A program made the position numbers and the translations under genes. From Nocardioides sp. Root140 (GTDB taxonomy: Bacteria > Actinomycetota > Actinomycetes > Propionibacteriales > Nocardioidaceae): 64,000 nt of DNA. The stretch is from positions 61,730-125,729 of the forward strand of contig NZ_LMFI01000011.1 of the NCBI RefSeq assembly GCF_001426745.1, given 5' to 3'. Each line of letters opens with the position of its first letter. The stretch's first letter is position 1. This document shows, in pieces, positions 17,351 to 25,588 of the stretch. The notes beneath the pieces were generated by a model that saw nothing but the letters and a program-made list of their open reading frames with translations, had not been told where the DNA came from and searched no databases.

Positions 17351-17397
17351 GTTGCAGTTCGTACCACTCCCGGCTCGGAACACGTATGAACTGCAAC
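17351..17397. terminator. Palindrome between convergent genes, candidate bidirectional terminator
   Basis: GTTGCAGTTCGTAC (17351-17364) pairs with GTATGAACTGCAAC (17384-17397) with one mismatch and a 19-base loop. It lies between the convergent lipoprotein gene and the small gene at 17450. Confidence 0.6.
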
Positions 17398-17449
17398 TCT
17401 CGCCGTACACCTGCGCACGCCCAAACGCGCCGTACGCCCGCTGCCGGGC

Positions 17450-17797
17450 TCAGGAGTCGGTGCTGAGCTGGCCCAGTGCGGCGACCACGGCGCCGGACTC
17501 CTCGCAGACCCAGACCGGGTCGGGGCCGCCGAGCTCGGGGTGGATGTGCAGGGCGTGTACGGCGTCCTCGCAGCGTGGGCACACCGGCCACCGGCCGACG
17601 CGCATCAGGAGGGCGTCCTGCACGTCCTGGGCGACCAGCCCGCCGACGTACGGCTCGCCGGCCGGCCACTGCTCGGCCCACCATCGGCGCTCGGAGACGG
17701 CGTCCTCCAGCAGCGAGACGGTCTCTGCGGAGGCGACCCCCGTGGCCTCCAGGTCTCGCATCACGACGGCGCGGGCGGAGAGCAGTTGGTCGGTCAC
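17450..17797 (-). CDS. Hypothetical protein with a possible zinc-binding Cys/His region
   Basis: A 115-residue protein I do not recognise. The first ~40 residues look helical (LLSARAVVMRDLEATGVA). The C-terminal half has CPRCEDAVHALHIHPE followed by WVCEESG, enough Cys and His for a metal site. The GTG at 17797 is a weak choice because the GGGAGG in front nearly touches it; the open frame continues upstream into the repeat array, which is unlikely to be coding. It converges with the lipoprotein gene and is divergent from the molybdenum-hydroxylase accessory genes. Confidence 0.55.
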   Translation of the reverse strand: MTDQLLSARAVVMRDLEATGVASAETVSLLEDAVSERRWWAEQWPAGEPYVGGLVAQDVQDALLMRVGRWPVCPRCEDAVHALHIHPELGGPDPVWVCEESGAVVAALGQLSTDS

Positions 17798-17830
17798 CCT
17801 CCCATTGTGCGTCGCCCCCGGTGAGACCCC

Positions 17831-17942
17831 GCCAACCGTGGATTCTTGATGCACGAACCGGGTGCGGTCGATGCGCGAACCGTGGCTCGTTGGGGTGGGC
17901 ACCAAGAATCCACGGTTCGAAGCGCAATCTTGCGGGGTTGGC
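17831..17942 (+). repeat. 22-bp repeat units in both orientations (family R22)
   Basis: Three forward units (17831, 17853, 17875) are followed by two inverted units (17899-17920 and 17921-17942). The block can form a long hairpin. It sits between divergent genes, just before the promoter of the MocA-like gene. Confidence 0.88.
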
Positions 17943-17969
17943 GCATCAAAAGGGCGGTGTTCGCGGCCC

Positions 17970-17975
17970 TAGAGT
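17970..17975 (+). promoter_or_regulatory. -10 box for the leaderless MocA-like gene
   Basis: TAGAGT, six bases, then the GTG at 17982. It would drive the accessory operon 17982-21798. Confidence 0.5.
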
Positions 17976-17981
17976 GACCGG

Positions 17982-18605
17982 GTGAGGATTCATGGACTGC
18001 TGCTCGCCGCGGGGGCCGGCCGGCGGATGGGTACGCCGAAGGCGCTGGTCGACGACTGGTTGTCGCGCGGTGTGACCGCCCTGCGCGACGGAGGCTGCGA
18101 CGAGGTGACCGTCGTGCTCGGTGCCGCGGCCGCTCAGGCCCGTTCCCTGCTCGAAGGCGTCGAGGTCGGCATTGTCGAGGCGGACGACTGGGCCGACGGC
18201 ATGGGCGCATCCCTGCGTGCCGGGCTGGCCGCCCTGGCCGGGCTCGAGGCACTGCCGGACGCAGCACTGGTCACCCTCGTCGACCTCCCGGACGTCGGCG
18301 CGGACGTCGTACGCCGGGTGCTCGCCGCCCCGCAGACCAGCCCCGGGTCGGAGCCGGCGGGCGGTGAGTCGCGGACGCAGTCGATCACCCTGGGCGTGCT
18401 CCGCCGGGCGTCGTACGCCGGCGTGCCCGGGCACCCCGTGCTGATCGGCCGCGACCACTGGTCCGGCGTACGCGCATCTGCCGAGGGTGACCGTGGCGCG
18501 CGCGCCTATCTGGCCGCCCGCGAGGTCGAGCTGGTGGAGTGTGGCGACCTGGCCACGGGGCAGGACGTCGACAGCCCAACCCGCGACCAACGTCGCGCTG
18601 AGTAG
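17982..18605 (+). CDS. MocA/MobA-like nucleotidyltransferase (molybdenum cofactor cytidylyltransferase family)
   Basis: A 207-residue NTP transferase with the signature LLLAAGAGRRMGTPKALV at the N-terminus, LVTLVDLPDVGADVV (metal Asp) and VPGHPVLIGRDHW. Enzymes of this type attach CMP to molybdopterin to make the MCD cofactor used by CO-dehydrogenase/xanthine-dehydrogenase-type hydroxylases. That matches the CoxL-like enzyme at 33.9 kb and the MoxR, CoxE and XdhC genes immediately downstream. GTG start right after a TAGAGT box, probably leaderless. It is the first gene of the accessory operon. Confidence 0.83.
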   Translation: MRIHGLLLAAGAGRRMGTPKALVDDWLSRGVTALRDGGCDEVTVVLGAAAAQARSLLEGVEVGIVEADDWADGMGASLRAGLAALAGLEALPDAALVTLVDLPDVGADVVRRVLAAPQTSPGSEPAGGESRTQSITLGVLRRASYAGVPGHPVLIGRDHWSGVRASAEGDRGARAYLAAREVELVECGDLATGQDVDSPTRDQRRAE

Positions 18606-18608
18606 CCT
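18603..18608 (+). promoter_or_regulatory. -10-like box just before the MoxR ATG
   Basis: TAGCCT overlaps the end of the previous gene, seven bases before the ATG at 18616. It could give an internal leaderless start within the operon. Confidence 0.4.
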
Positions 18609-18615
18609 TGAATGC

Positions 18616-19497
18616 ATGGACACTCCACACACTCCGGGCTCGGTCGCCGAGGTCGAGAAGTTCCTCGGTGACACCGGCTACGTGTGTGAGGAGTCGTTGG
18701 CGACCGTGGTGTTCCTCGCGCTCACCATGCAACGACCCCTGCTGCTCGAGGGCGAGCCCGGCACCGGCAAGACGGCACTCGCCGAGGCGATCGCGGAGGC
18801 CCAGGGACTGCCCCTGATCCGGCTGCAGTGCTACGAGGGGATCGACGCGACGCAGGCGCTCTACGACTGGGACTTCCCCCGCCAGATCCTGCACCTGCGT
18901 GCCCTCGAAGCCTCGGGCAACGCCGACGTGCAGCAGGCCGAGAAGAGCCTGTACGACGAACGCTTCCTGCTCGCCCGACCCGTGCTCCAGGCGCTGCGTG
19001 AGAGCCCGGCGGTGCTGCTGGTCGACGAGGTCGATCGGGCCGACGACGAGTTCGAGGCCTTCCTGCTGGAGGTGCTCTCGACGTACCAGGTGAGCATCCC
19101 CGAGATCGGCACGGTGCGCGCGGCGACGCCGCCGATCGTGGTGCTCACCTCCAACCGCACCCGCGAGCTGCACGACGCGTTGAAGCGGCGCTGCCTCTAC
19201 CACTGGATCGACCACCCGGGGCTGGAGCGCGAGGTCGAGATCCTGCGCTCACGCAACCCCGAGGTCAGCGAGACGCTGGCCCGTCAGGTCGCCACCGCCG
19301 TCCAGTCGCTACGCACCGAAGACCTCCTCAAGCCTCCGGGCGTGGCCGAGACCCTCGACTGGGCGCGGGCCCTGCAGGCGTTGGGCGCCACCGAGCTCGA
19401 CCTGGCCACCGCCTCGGCGACGTTGGGCGCGCTGGTGAAGTACCGCGAGGACGGCGACCGGGTGCGCCAGGCCCTCGACCGGCTGATGGCGGTGTGA
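18616..19497 (+). CDS. MoxR-family AAA+ ATPase (CoxD-like)
   Basis: A 293-residue MoxR ATPase: Walker A in LLEGEPGTGKTALAEA (about residues 43-58), Walker B in AVLLVDEVDRADDEFE, sensor 1 in IVVLTSNRTREL and the arginine finger region LKRRCLYHWIDHP. Together with a von Willebrand A partner, such ATPases insert or activate metal cofactors; CoxD does this for CO dehydrogenase. The VWA gene overlaps its stop by four bases (GTGA), and the XdhC gene follows. Function as a maturation chaperone of the molybdenum hydroxylase is inferred from this order. Confidence 0.9.
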   Translation: MDTPHTPGSVAEVEKFLGDTGYVCEESLATVVFLALTMQRPLLLEGEPGTGKTALAEAIAEAQGLPLIRLQCYEGIDATQALYDWDFPRQILHLRALEASGNADVQQAEKSLYDERFLLARPVLQALRESPAVLLVDEVDRADDEFEAFLLEVLSTYQVSIPEIGTVRAATPPIVVLTSNRTRELHDALKRRCLYHWIDHPGLEREVEILRSRNPEVSETLARQVATAVQSLRTEDLLKPPGVAETLDWARALQALGATELDLATASATLGALVKYREDGDRVRQALDRLMAV

Positions 19498-20615
19498 CGG
19501 TGCCGCATGCCGCCGACGAGATCCTGCTCGGCTTCACCCGCGCGCTCCGCGCCGCCGGTGTCCCTGTCACCCAGGACCGAACCCATGGGTTCGCCTCGGC
19601 GGTCGCGCTGCTCGGCGCCGACGACCACCGGGCGACGTACTGGGCGGGCCGCGCCACGCTCTGCGCCGGACCCGACGACCTCGAGCGCTACGACCAGGTG
19701 TTCCACGCCTGGTTCAACCACCGCGACGGACTGCCGCGCCCGGCGCCGTCGACCGAGGCGTCGGCCCCGCTCGCGACCGACCTGCTGGGCGGTGACGAAG
19801 ACGATCTGGCCGGTGACGACGCGGCGGGTCATGACCCGGTGCGGGCGATGGCCAGTCGCACGGAGCTGCTCCGGCATCGCGACGTCGGCACCATGTCGGC
19901 CTCCGAGAGGCGCCTGCTGACCACGCTCTTCAGCGCGCTGCACCCGCGCCTGCCCATGCGGCGTACTGCCCGACAGCACGCGTGGCACAGGGGCTCCGTC
20001 GATGCCCGCCGCACCCTGCGGGCCAGCCTGCGACGCATGGGGGAGCCCGCCGACCTCGCGTGGCGTCGGCGGGGTGCCCGGCCGCGTCGGGTGGTGCTCC
20101 TGATCGACGTGTCAGGGTCGATGAGCAGCTACGCCGACGCCTTGCTGCGTCTGGCACACCGCTTCGCGACCACCGACGAGGGCCGTCACGTCGAGGCCTT
20201 CACGGTCGGCACCCGGCTGACGCACATCACCCGCGCGCTGCGACAGCGCGACCCCGACCGGGCCCTGGTCGCGGCCGGAGACACGGTGCCGGACTGGTCC
20301 GGTGGCACCCGGCTCGGCGAGGTGATGCGGGTCTTCCTCGACCGGTGGGGCGCCCGTGGCCTGGCCCGCGGTGCCGTGGTCGTGGTGTTCAGCGACGGCT
20401 GGGAACGCGGCGACACGGCCCTGCTCGGCGAGCAGATGGCGCGCCTGCACCGCCTCGCGCACAAGGTGGTCTGGGTGAACCCGCACCGGGGCAAGGCCGG
20501 CTACCTGCCCGTGCAGCAGGGCATCGCCGCGGCGCTCCCGCACGTCGACGACTTCCTTGCGGGTCATACCCTGACCACGTACGCCGAACTGTTGGAGGTC
20601 GTGGCAGATGCGTGA
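19494..20615 (+). CDS. VWA domain protein, CoxE-like
   Basis: A 373-residue protein with an N-terminal helical region and a C-terminal von Willebrand A domain. The metal-ion-dependent adhesion site is DVSGSMSS (Asp about residue 205), with DWSGGTRLGEV and VVFSDGWERGD supplying the remaining ligands. CoxE proteins work as partners of CoxD-type MoxR ATPases in building the Cu/Mo or Mo centre. The GTG start overlaps the MoxR stop, and the XdhC gene begins eight bases before its own stop, so all three are translationally coupled. Confident for family, inferred for target. Confidence 0.88.
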   Translation: MTVPHAADEILLGFTRALRAAGVPVTQDRTHGFASAVALLGADDHRATYWAGRATLCAGPDDLERYDQVFHAWFNHRDGLPRPAPSTEASAPLATDLLGGDEDDLAGDDAAGHDPVRAMASRTELLRHRDVGTMSASERRLLTTLFSALHPRLPMRRTARQHAWHRGSVDARRTLRASLRRMGEPADLAWRRRGARPRRVVLLIDVSGSMSSYADALLRLAHRFATTDEGRHVEAFTVGTRLTHITRALRQRDPDRALVAAGDTVPDWSGGTRLGEVMRVFLDRWGARGLARGAVVVVFSDGWERGDTALLGEQMARLHRLAHKVVWVNPHRGKAGYLPVQQGIAAALPHVDDFLAGHTLTTYAELLEVVADA

Positions 20616-21798
20616 AGTGCTCCCGGAGCTCTTGGAGTGGTGGCGGGCCGGCGAGACGGTCGGCATGGGCACGGTCGTGGCGACCTTCCAGTCCGCACCC
20701 CGGCCCCCGGGCGCCTCGATGCTGGTCGGCCCGGAAGGTACGGCGGTGGGCTCGGTCTCCGGCGGCTGTGTCGAGGGTGCGGTCTACGAGCTGGCCGGCG
20801 AGGTGGTCGAGTCCGGCGCACCCGTCTTCCAGCGCTACGGCATCTCCGACGACGACGCGTTCGCGGTCGGCCTGACCTGCGGCGGCATCCTCGACGTGTA
20901 CGTCGAGAAGGTGAACCAGGAGACGTTCCCCGAGCTGGGTGAGATCGCCGACGACCTCGAGGCCGGTCGCGCGGTCGCCGTGGCGACGGTGATCGAGCAC
21001 CCCGACCCGTCCTGGGTGGGCCGTCGCACCCTCATCCGCCCTGACTCCGCGACACTCCCTGACGCTCCGGCCCCCAGCAGGACCGAAACGTCAGGGACTA
21101 TCCCAGAGGAAGGGCCGAAACGTCAGGGAGTATCTCTGGGGAGTGCGCGGGTGGACGACGCGGTCCGCGACGACGCGCTCGGGCTGCTCGCGTCCGGGCA
21201 CAGCGGCACGCTGTCCTACGGACCCGACGGCGAACGCCGCGGCGAGGGCATGCGCGTCTTCGTGTGGGCCTTCGCGCCCAAGCCCCGCATGCTGGTCTTC
21301 GGCGCGATCGACTTCGCCGCGGCGGTGGCGCGGATCGGCAGCTTCCTCGGCTACCACGTGACGGTCTGCGACGCTCGCCCCGTGTTCGCGACCAACACCC
21401 GCTTCCCCGAGGCCGACGAGGTGGTCGTCGACTGGCCGCACCGTTTCCTCGCCGCCGAACAGGAGGCCGGGCGCATCGACTCGCGCACGGTCCTCTGCGT
21501 GCTCACGCACGACCCCAAGTTCGACGTACCGCTGCTCGAGGTGGCGCTGCGGCTGCCCGAGGTCGGGTACGTCGGCGCGATGGGCTCGCGGCGTACGCAC
21601 GACGACCGCCTGGCGCGGTTGAAGGAGGCCGGCGTGACGTCCGAGGAGATCGACCGGCTGTCCAGCCCGATCGGCCTCGACCTCGGTGCCCGCACCCCCG
21701 AGGAGACCGCGGTCAGCATCGCCGCCGAGATCGTCTCGTCGACCTGGGGCGGCAGTGGTCAGCCACTGGCCGCACTCGAGGGCCGGATCCACCGGTAG
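20608..21798 (+). CDS. xdhC: XdhC/CoxI family molybdenum hydroxylase maturation factor with an in-frame repeat insertion
   Basis: A 396-residue XdhC protein; these bind sulfurated Mo cofactor and deliver it to xanthine-dehydrogenase-type enzymes. The N-terminal XdhC_CoxI domain has SMLVGPEGTAVGSVSGGCVEG-type strands and LTCGGILDVYVE; the C-terminal Rossmann domain has MLVFGAIDFAAAVARIG, VGYVGAMGSRRTHDDR and SPIGLDLGARTPEETAVSIAAE. Between the domains, about residues 147-176, a Pro/Thr/Glu-rich segment interrupts the usual short turn (RPD to SLGSARVDDAV). Its DNA is a 32-bp repeat cluster also found between genes at 33.2 kb. The frame stays open, so the protein may still work. Confidence 0.9.
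   Translation: MREVLPELLEWWRAGETVGMGTVVATFQSAPRPPGASMLVGPEGTAVGSVSGGCVEGAVYELAGEVVESGAPVFQRYGISDDDAFAVGLTCGGILDVYVEKVNQETFPELGEIADDLEAGRAVAVATVIEHPDPSWVGRRTLIRPDSATLPDAPAPSRTETSGTIPEEGPKRQGVSLGSARVDDAVRDDALGLLASGHSGTLSYGPDGERRGEGMRVFVWAFAPKPRMLVFGAIDFAAAVARIGSFLGYHVTVCDARPVFATNTRFPEADEVVVDWPHRFLAAEQEAGRIDSRTVLCVLTHDPKFDVPLLEVALRLPEVGYVGAMGSRRTHDDRLARLKEAGVTSEEIDRLSSPIGLDLGARTPEETAVSIAAEIVSSTWGGSGQPLAALEGRIHR
21047..21138 (+). repeat. R32 repeat cluster inside xdhC
   Basis: One forward unit (ACTCCCTGACGCTCCGGCCC) and two inverted units (CCGAAACGTCAGGGACTATC and CCGAAACGTCAGGGAGTATC), the latter spaced 32 bases. They correspond to the intergenic array at 33187-33365. The cluster is translated in frame. 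Confidence 0.82.
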
Positions 21799-21808
21799 CG
21801 AACCGCCA

Positions 21809-21826
21809 CCTGTCCGTTCGGGCAGG
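21809..21826 (+). promoter_or_regulatory. Palindrome CCTGTCC-N4-GGGCAGG, candidate operator
   Basis: An inverted repeat with one mismatch, about 100 bases upstream of the DUF4242 gene. An equivalent with the same spacing lies between mno and the GAF regulator (31811-31828), and a shorter relative lies upstream of the acetate permease. Confidence 0.5.
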
Positions 21827-21927
21827 CCGGACCCGTCACCTTGCCGGGCTCTCCGGGCCGAGCACGCTCCTACTGTCGTGGGTGAAGGCGCCTGGTCGGC
21901 GCACACACCACCACGGAAGGCCACGAC

Positions 21928-22197
21928 ATGGGGCGGTACGTCATCGAGCGGGAGTTGCCCGGAGCCGGAGAGCTCGACGAGCAGCAGCTCCACGACATCA
22001 GCGCCAGGTCCAACGAGGTGCTGGCAGGCATGTCGCACATCGAGTGGGTCCAGTCGTGGGTCACCGACGACAAGCTCTACTGCGTGTACGACGCCGCGAA
22101 CCCCGAGGACATCGCCGAACACGCCCGCCAGGGCGGGTTCCCGTGCGACCGGGTCAGCCCGGTGACCGGCACGATCTCGCCGGAGACCGGGCGCTGA
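21928..22197 (+). CDS. DUF4242 family small protein
   Basis: An 89-residue protein of the DUF4242 type (YVIERELPGAGELDEQQL, then YCVYDAANPEDIAEHARQGGFPCDRV). Members adopt a ferredoxin-like alpha/beta fold and some are annotated as nickel-binding; function here is unknown. The ATG follows GGAAGG. It lies between the XdhC gene and the iron alcohol dehydrogenase, preceded by a CCTGTCC palindrome, and may belong to the alcohol-oxidation locus. Confidence 0.78.
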   Translation: MGRYVIERELPGAGELDEQQLHDISARSNEVLAGMSHIEWVQSWVTDDKLYCVYDAANPEDIAEHARQGGFPCDRVSPVTGTISPETGR

Positions 22198-22216
22198 GAG
22201 ACTCCGCCTGGGCGGA

Positions 22217-22239
22217 CCCAACGTTCTCGCAACGTTTGG
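22217..22239 (+). promoter_or_regulatory. Inverted repeat upstream of the iron alcohol dehydrogenase, candidate operator
   Basis: CCCAACGTT-N5-AACGTTTGG: 9-base arms with one mismatch, about 40 bases before the ATG at 22280. It is a plausible binding site for the LuxR-type response regulator encoded downstream. Confidence 0.5.
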
Positions 22240-22279
22240 CGGTGCACAGTGGTGCAGGTCACACAGTTGGGAGACTTTG

Positions 22280-23500
22280 ATGAGCACGACGATGGTCCCG
22301 GCCAGCGGGGAACGCCACGGCAGCACCCTGCGGGAAGGCCCCGTGGAGACCTTTGAACTGGCCAAGTTCCACGCGCCCGAGGTGGTGCTGGGCACCGGCT
22401 CCCTCGCCGAGGCCGGTTTCGCGGCCGGGCGCCTGGGCGCCCGGCGTCCGCTGGTGGTCACCGACCCGGGCATCATCGAGGCCGGCTGGGTCGACGAGCT
22501 GCTCGGCCACCTTCGGGAGTCCGGTCTCGAGCCGGTGGTCTTCTCGAGCGTCACGCCGAACCCGCGCGACCACGAGATCCGCGCGGCCTACGCGCACTAC
22601 GCCGAGTGGGACTGCGACGTGATCATCGGCATCGGCGGCGGTTCGGTCGCCGACGCGGCCAAGGGCGTGGCGATCCTGTCCGGCAACGGCGGCGACATCC
22701 TCGACTACGCCGGGGTCGACCTGATCACGCACCCGATCCCGCCGCTGCTGATCATCCCGACGACGTCGGGCACCGGTGCCGACGTCAGCCAGTTCTGCAT
22801 CGTCACCGACACCGAGAGGTCGGTGAAGGTGACCATCCTCGGCCGGGCCCTCGTGCCCGACATCTCGATCACCGACCCGCGGCTGCTGGTCACGATGCCC
22901 GAGGACCTCAACGCCGCCACCGGCCTCGACGCGCTGACCCACGGCATCGAGGCCTTCGTCTCGCTGGCCCACAACCCGCTCGCCGACACCCATGCGATCA
23001 GCGCCGTCGGGCTGGTCTGTCGCAACCTGCGTACGACGATGACCACGCCGCGTGAGGCCGAGGCGAGGCGCAAGATGGCCCAGGCCAGCCTCCAGGCCGG
23101 GCTGGCGTTCTCCAACGCGATCCTCGGTGCCACCCATGCGATGAGCCACCAGGTCGGCGGACTGCTCGACGCCCCGCACGGCGTCGTGAACGGCGTACTC
23201 CTGCCGCACGTGGTCCGCTACAACGCCCGGGCCACGCCGGAGCGGTTCGTCGAGCTCGCCGCTGCGGCCGGGCTGTCGGTGCAGGGCATGCCCGGCGAGG
23301 AGGCGGCCGAGATGCTCGCCGACCACATCCGCCTGCTGGCCGACGACATCGGCGTGCCCCGTGGGTTGAGGGAGCTGGGGGTCACCGAGGAGGACATCCC
23401 GCGGCTGGCCCGCACCACGCTGGACGACGCCTGCCTGACCACGAACCCGCGGCTGGCGAGTGAGCAGGAAATCGCCGAGCTCTTCCGGAACGCTCTCTAG
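22280..23500 (+). CDS. Iron-containing (group III) alcohol dehydrogenase
   Basis: A 406-residue Fe-ADH that would oxidise an alcohol with NAD. The N-terminal Rossmann-like half has IIGIGGGSVADAAKG (about residues 117-131), LLIIPTTSGTGAD follows, and the metal ligands sit in GLDALTHGIEAF and HAMSHQVGG with APHGVVNG. TGGGAG precedes the ATG by six bases. A GAF sensor kinase and a LuxR response regulator follow within a few bases. In mycobacteria a 1,3-propanediol/alcohol dehydrogenase is likewise next to the MnoS-MnoR pair that controls methanol dehydrogenase. Substrate unknown. Confidence 0.9.
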   Translation: MSTTMVPASGERHGSTLREGPVETFELAKFHAPEVVLGTGSLAEAGFAAGRLGARRPLVVTDPGIIEAGWVDELLGHLRESGLEPVVFSSVTPNPRDHEIRAAYAHYAEWDCDVIIGIGGGSVADAAKGVAILSGNGGDILDYAGVDLITHPIPPLLIIPTTSGTGADVSQFCIVTDTERSVKVTILGRALVPDISITDPRLLVTMPEDLNAATGLDALTHGIEAFVSLAHNPLADTHAISAVGLVCRNLRTTMTTPREAEARRKMAQASLQAGLAFSNAILGATHAMSHQVGGLLDAPHGVVNGVLLPHVVRYNARATPERFVELAAAAGLSVQGMPGEEAAEMLADHIRLLADDIGVPRGLRELGVTEEDIPRLARTTLDDACLTTNPRLASEQEIAELFRNAL

Positions 23501-23502
23501 AG

Positions 23503-24909
23503 ATGAGTGATCGGCACACTCCCACGGGGAGCGATCTCACCACCCTCACCGGCGTCCGGTCGGGCAAGGGCTCCTACTACCGCGCGTACGTGCGCTCCGA
23601 CGAGCGGATGCAGCACGCCGTACGAGCGATGGACTCGATCAGCCGCGCCCTGGTGCGCACGGCGGAGGGCCCGCGCGCGCTCCTGGAGGAGGTGGCCCGT
23701 GCGGCCGCCCAGCACCTCGACGCACAGTGGACCGTGCTGGCCCTCTCCGACGGCCAGCTGCCGGGCGCACGCCCGCGCTTCCTGGCCGTCGACCACGTCG
23801 GCCGGGTGATCGACGACGACGCCGACCTGCCCCACCACGTACGCCGCGAGCTCGGCGCGATCCGTGCCGGACACGCCACCGGTGCACCCGGCTTCGACCG
23901 GTGGGTGCGGGTGCCGATGACGCTCGACAACGCCATGATCGGCAGCCTGGTCGGGCTGCACGGCCTCGACGCGGAGCCCGAGCCCGGCGACCTCTCCGTG
24001 CTGCGCATCCTGGCCAACGAGGCCGCGGTCTCCCTCTACAACTGCGAGCAGTACCAGGCCGGCCTGGCCCTGCACCGCCGGGCCCAGCGGTTGTACGACG
24101 ACGCGGTGTCCCAGGCACTCGACCTCGAGGAGCGGACCCGCGAGCTTCGCCAGGCCGAGGAGCGACTGCTGGTCGCCCACCAGCGCGAGCTGGTCGACCA
24201 CGAGCGGCACCGCATCGCCCGTGAGCTGCACGACAACGTCACGCAGTTCGTGCTCTCGGCGGGCATGTCGATGGAGATCGCGCGTGGAGAGGCCGAGGAC
24301 CTGGGCGCGTCCGCGGCCGTGCTGCTCGGGCACCTCAGCACCGCCAAGAACCTCACCCAGGAGGCCGTCGACCAGCTGCGCCGCGCGATCTACGCGTTGC
24401 ACCAACCGCACCGCGACACGGTCTGGACGCTGCCCGAGCTGTTGCAGGAGGTGGCCGAGCACCACCGGCCGCACCTGTCGGTGCACCTGCACATCGAGGG
24501 CGAGGTGCAGGTGCTGCCGGCCGACGCCGACCACGAGATCGCCCGGGCGGTCGGCGAGGCGTTGTTCAACGTGGCGGTGCACGCCGAGGCGACGCGGGCC
24601 GTGATCCGGATGCGCTACCGGACCGACGAGCTGTTCGTCAGCGTCGCCGACGACGGTGTCGGAGACCCGGGGGAGCTGGCCCGCAAGCTCCGCATCGGTC
24701 GGGGCCGGCCGGCCGACGGGCGCCACTGCGGCCTGGCCAACATCTACAGCCGCCTCTCCGACATCGGGGGGTCGCTCGCCTTCCGCCGCGCCCGCATCGG
24801 CGGCGTACGGATCGAAATGCGTGTCCCGCTGCCCCTGGCGGTCAACCGCCCGGGGATGATCACCGGCCTGGTGGGAGCCAGGCCAGAGGAGGAAGCATGC
24901 CCACCCTGA
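23503..24909 (+). CDS. GAF-domain sensor histidine kinase (NarL-family, HisKA_3), MnoS-like
   Basis: A 468-residue cytoplasmic kinase with no membrane segment. A GAF-like domain spans ~45-190; a coiled-coil linker leads to the HisKA_3 dimerisation helix with the phospho-acceptor in RIARELHDNVTQ (His about residue 243), then the HATPase domain with GEALFNVAVHAEA (N-box, Asn about 356), DDGVGDPGE and GLANIYSRLSDIGG. It overlaps the response-regulator start by 13 bases and begins just after the Fe-ADH stop, so the three form one operon. The ligand is probably a small alcohol or derived metabolite, by analogy with MnoS; this is inference. Confidence 0.9.
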   Translation: MSDRHTPTGSDLTTLTGVRSGKGSYYRAYVRSDERMQHAVRAMDSISRALVRTAEGPRALLEEVARAAAQHLDAQWTVLALSDGQLPGARPRFLAVDHVGRVIDDDADLPHHVRRELGAIRAGHATGAPGFDRWVRVPMTLDNAMIGSLVGLHGLDAEPEPGDLSVLRILANEAAVSLYNCEQYQAGLALHRRAQRLYDDAVSQALDLEERTRELRQAEERLLVAHQRELVDHERHRIARELHDNVTQFVLSAGMSMEIARGEAEDLGASAAVLLGHLSTAKNLTQEAVDQLRRAIYALHQPHRDTVWTLPELLQEVAEHHRPHLSVHLHIEGEVQVLPADADHEIARAVGEALFNVAVHAEATRAVIRMRYRTDELFVSVADDGVGDPGELARKLRIGRGRPADGRHCGLANIYSRLSDIGGSLAFRRARIGGVRIEMRVPLPLAVNRPGMITGLVGARPEEEACPP

Positions 24910-25580
24910 GCCCACCCGAGGCGCCCACCGGGCCCGACGTCGACACCGTCGACATCATGCTCGTCGACGACCACGCGATCGTGCGGCAGGGACTGCGCTC
25001 GATCCTGGAACGCGAGTCCGACCTGCGGGTCATCGCCGAGGCGTCGAGCCGTGCGGAGGCGCTGGCCGTGATCGCCGCGGCCCGCCCGCGCATCGTCCTG
25101 CTGGACCTCAAGCTCTCGACCTCGTCGGACTCCGAGGGCCTCGACCTCTGCGCCGAGCTGTCCGAGCAGTACCCCCATCTCGGCATCCTGGTGCTCACCA
25201 CGTTCCTCGACGACGCGTTGGTGCTGCGTGCGGTGCGGGCCGGGGCCCGCGGCTACGTGGTCAAGGACGTCGACACCTCGGGTCTGATCCGGGCGATCCG
25301 TGACGTGGCGCGAGGCGAGAGCGCCTTCGACGCGCGTTCGGCCGCGGCCATGGTGCGCGGGCTGAACGCGCCGACGGCGGCCGAGCAGAAGCACCTCACT
25401 CCTCGTGAGTGTGAGGTGCTGGCACTGCTCGCCCGCGGCCTGTCGAACCGTGACATCGGCCGGAGGCTCTACATCTCCGAGACCACGGCCAAGTTCCATG
25501 TCGGGAACATCCTTCGCAAGCTGGGGGTGACCCGCCGCGCGGAGGCGGTCTACGAGGCTTCCAAGCTGGGCGTCATCTGA
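24897..25580 (+). CDS. LuxR/NarL-family response regulator, MnoR-like
   Basis: A 227-residue regulator. The receiver domain has the acidic pair VDDHAIV (about 24-25), the phospho-acceptor in IVLLDLKLS (Asp about 70), VLTTF and the Lys in RGYVVKDV. The C-terminal LuxR helix-turn-helix is LTPRECEVLALLARGLSNRD and SETTAKFHVGNILRKLGV. AGGAGGA precedes the ATG within the end of the kinase gene. Its targets may include the promoters at 22.2, 26.3 and 31.8 kb, which carry inverted repeats. Confidence 0.93.
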   Translation: MPTLSPPEAPTGPDVDTVDIMLVDDHAIVRQGLRSILERESDLRVIAEASSRAEALAVIAAARPRIVLLDLKLSTSSDSEGLDLCAELSEQYPHLGILVLTTFLDDALVLRAVRAGARGYVVKDVDTSGLIRAIRDVARGESAFDARSAAAMVRGLNAPTAAEQKHLTPRECEVLALLARGLSNRDIGRRLYISETTAKFHVGNILRKLGVTRRAEAVYEASKLGVI

Positions 25581-25588
25581 TCGACTGA

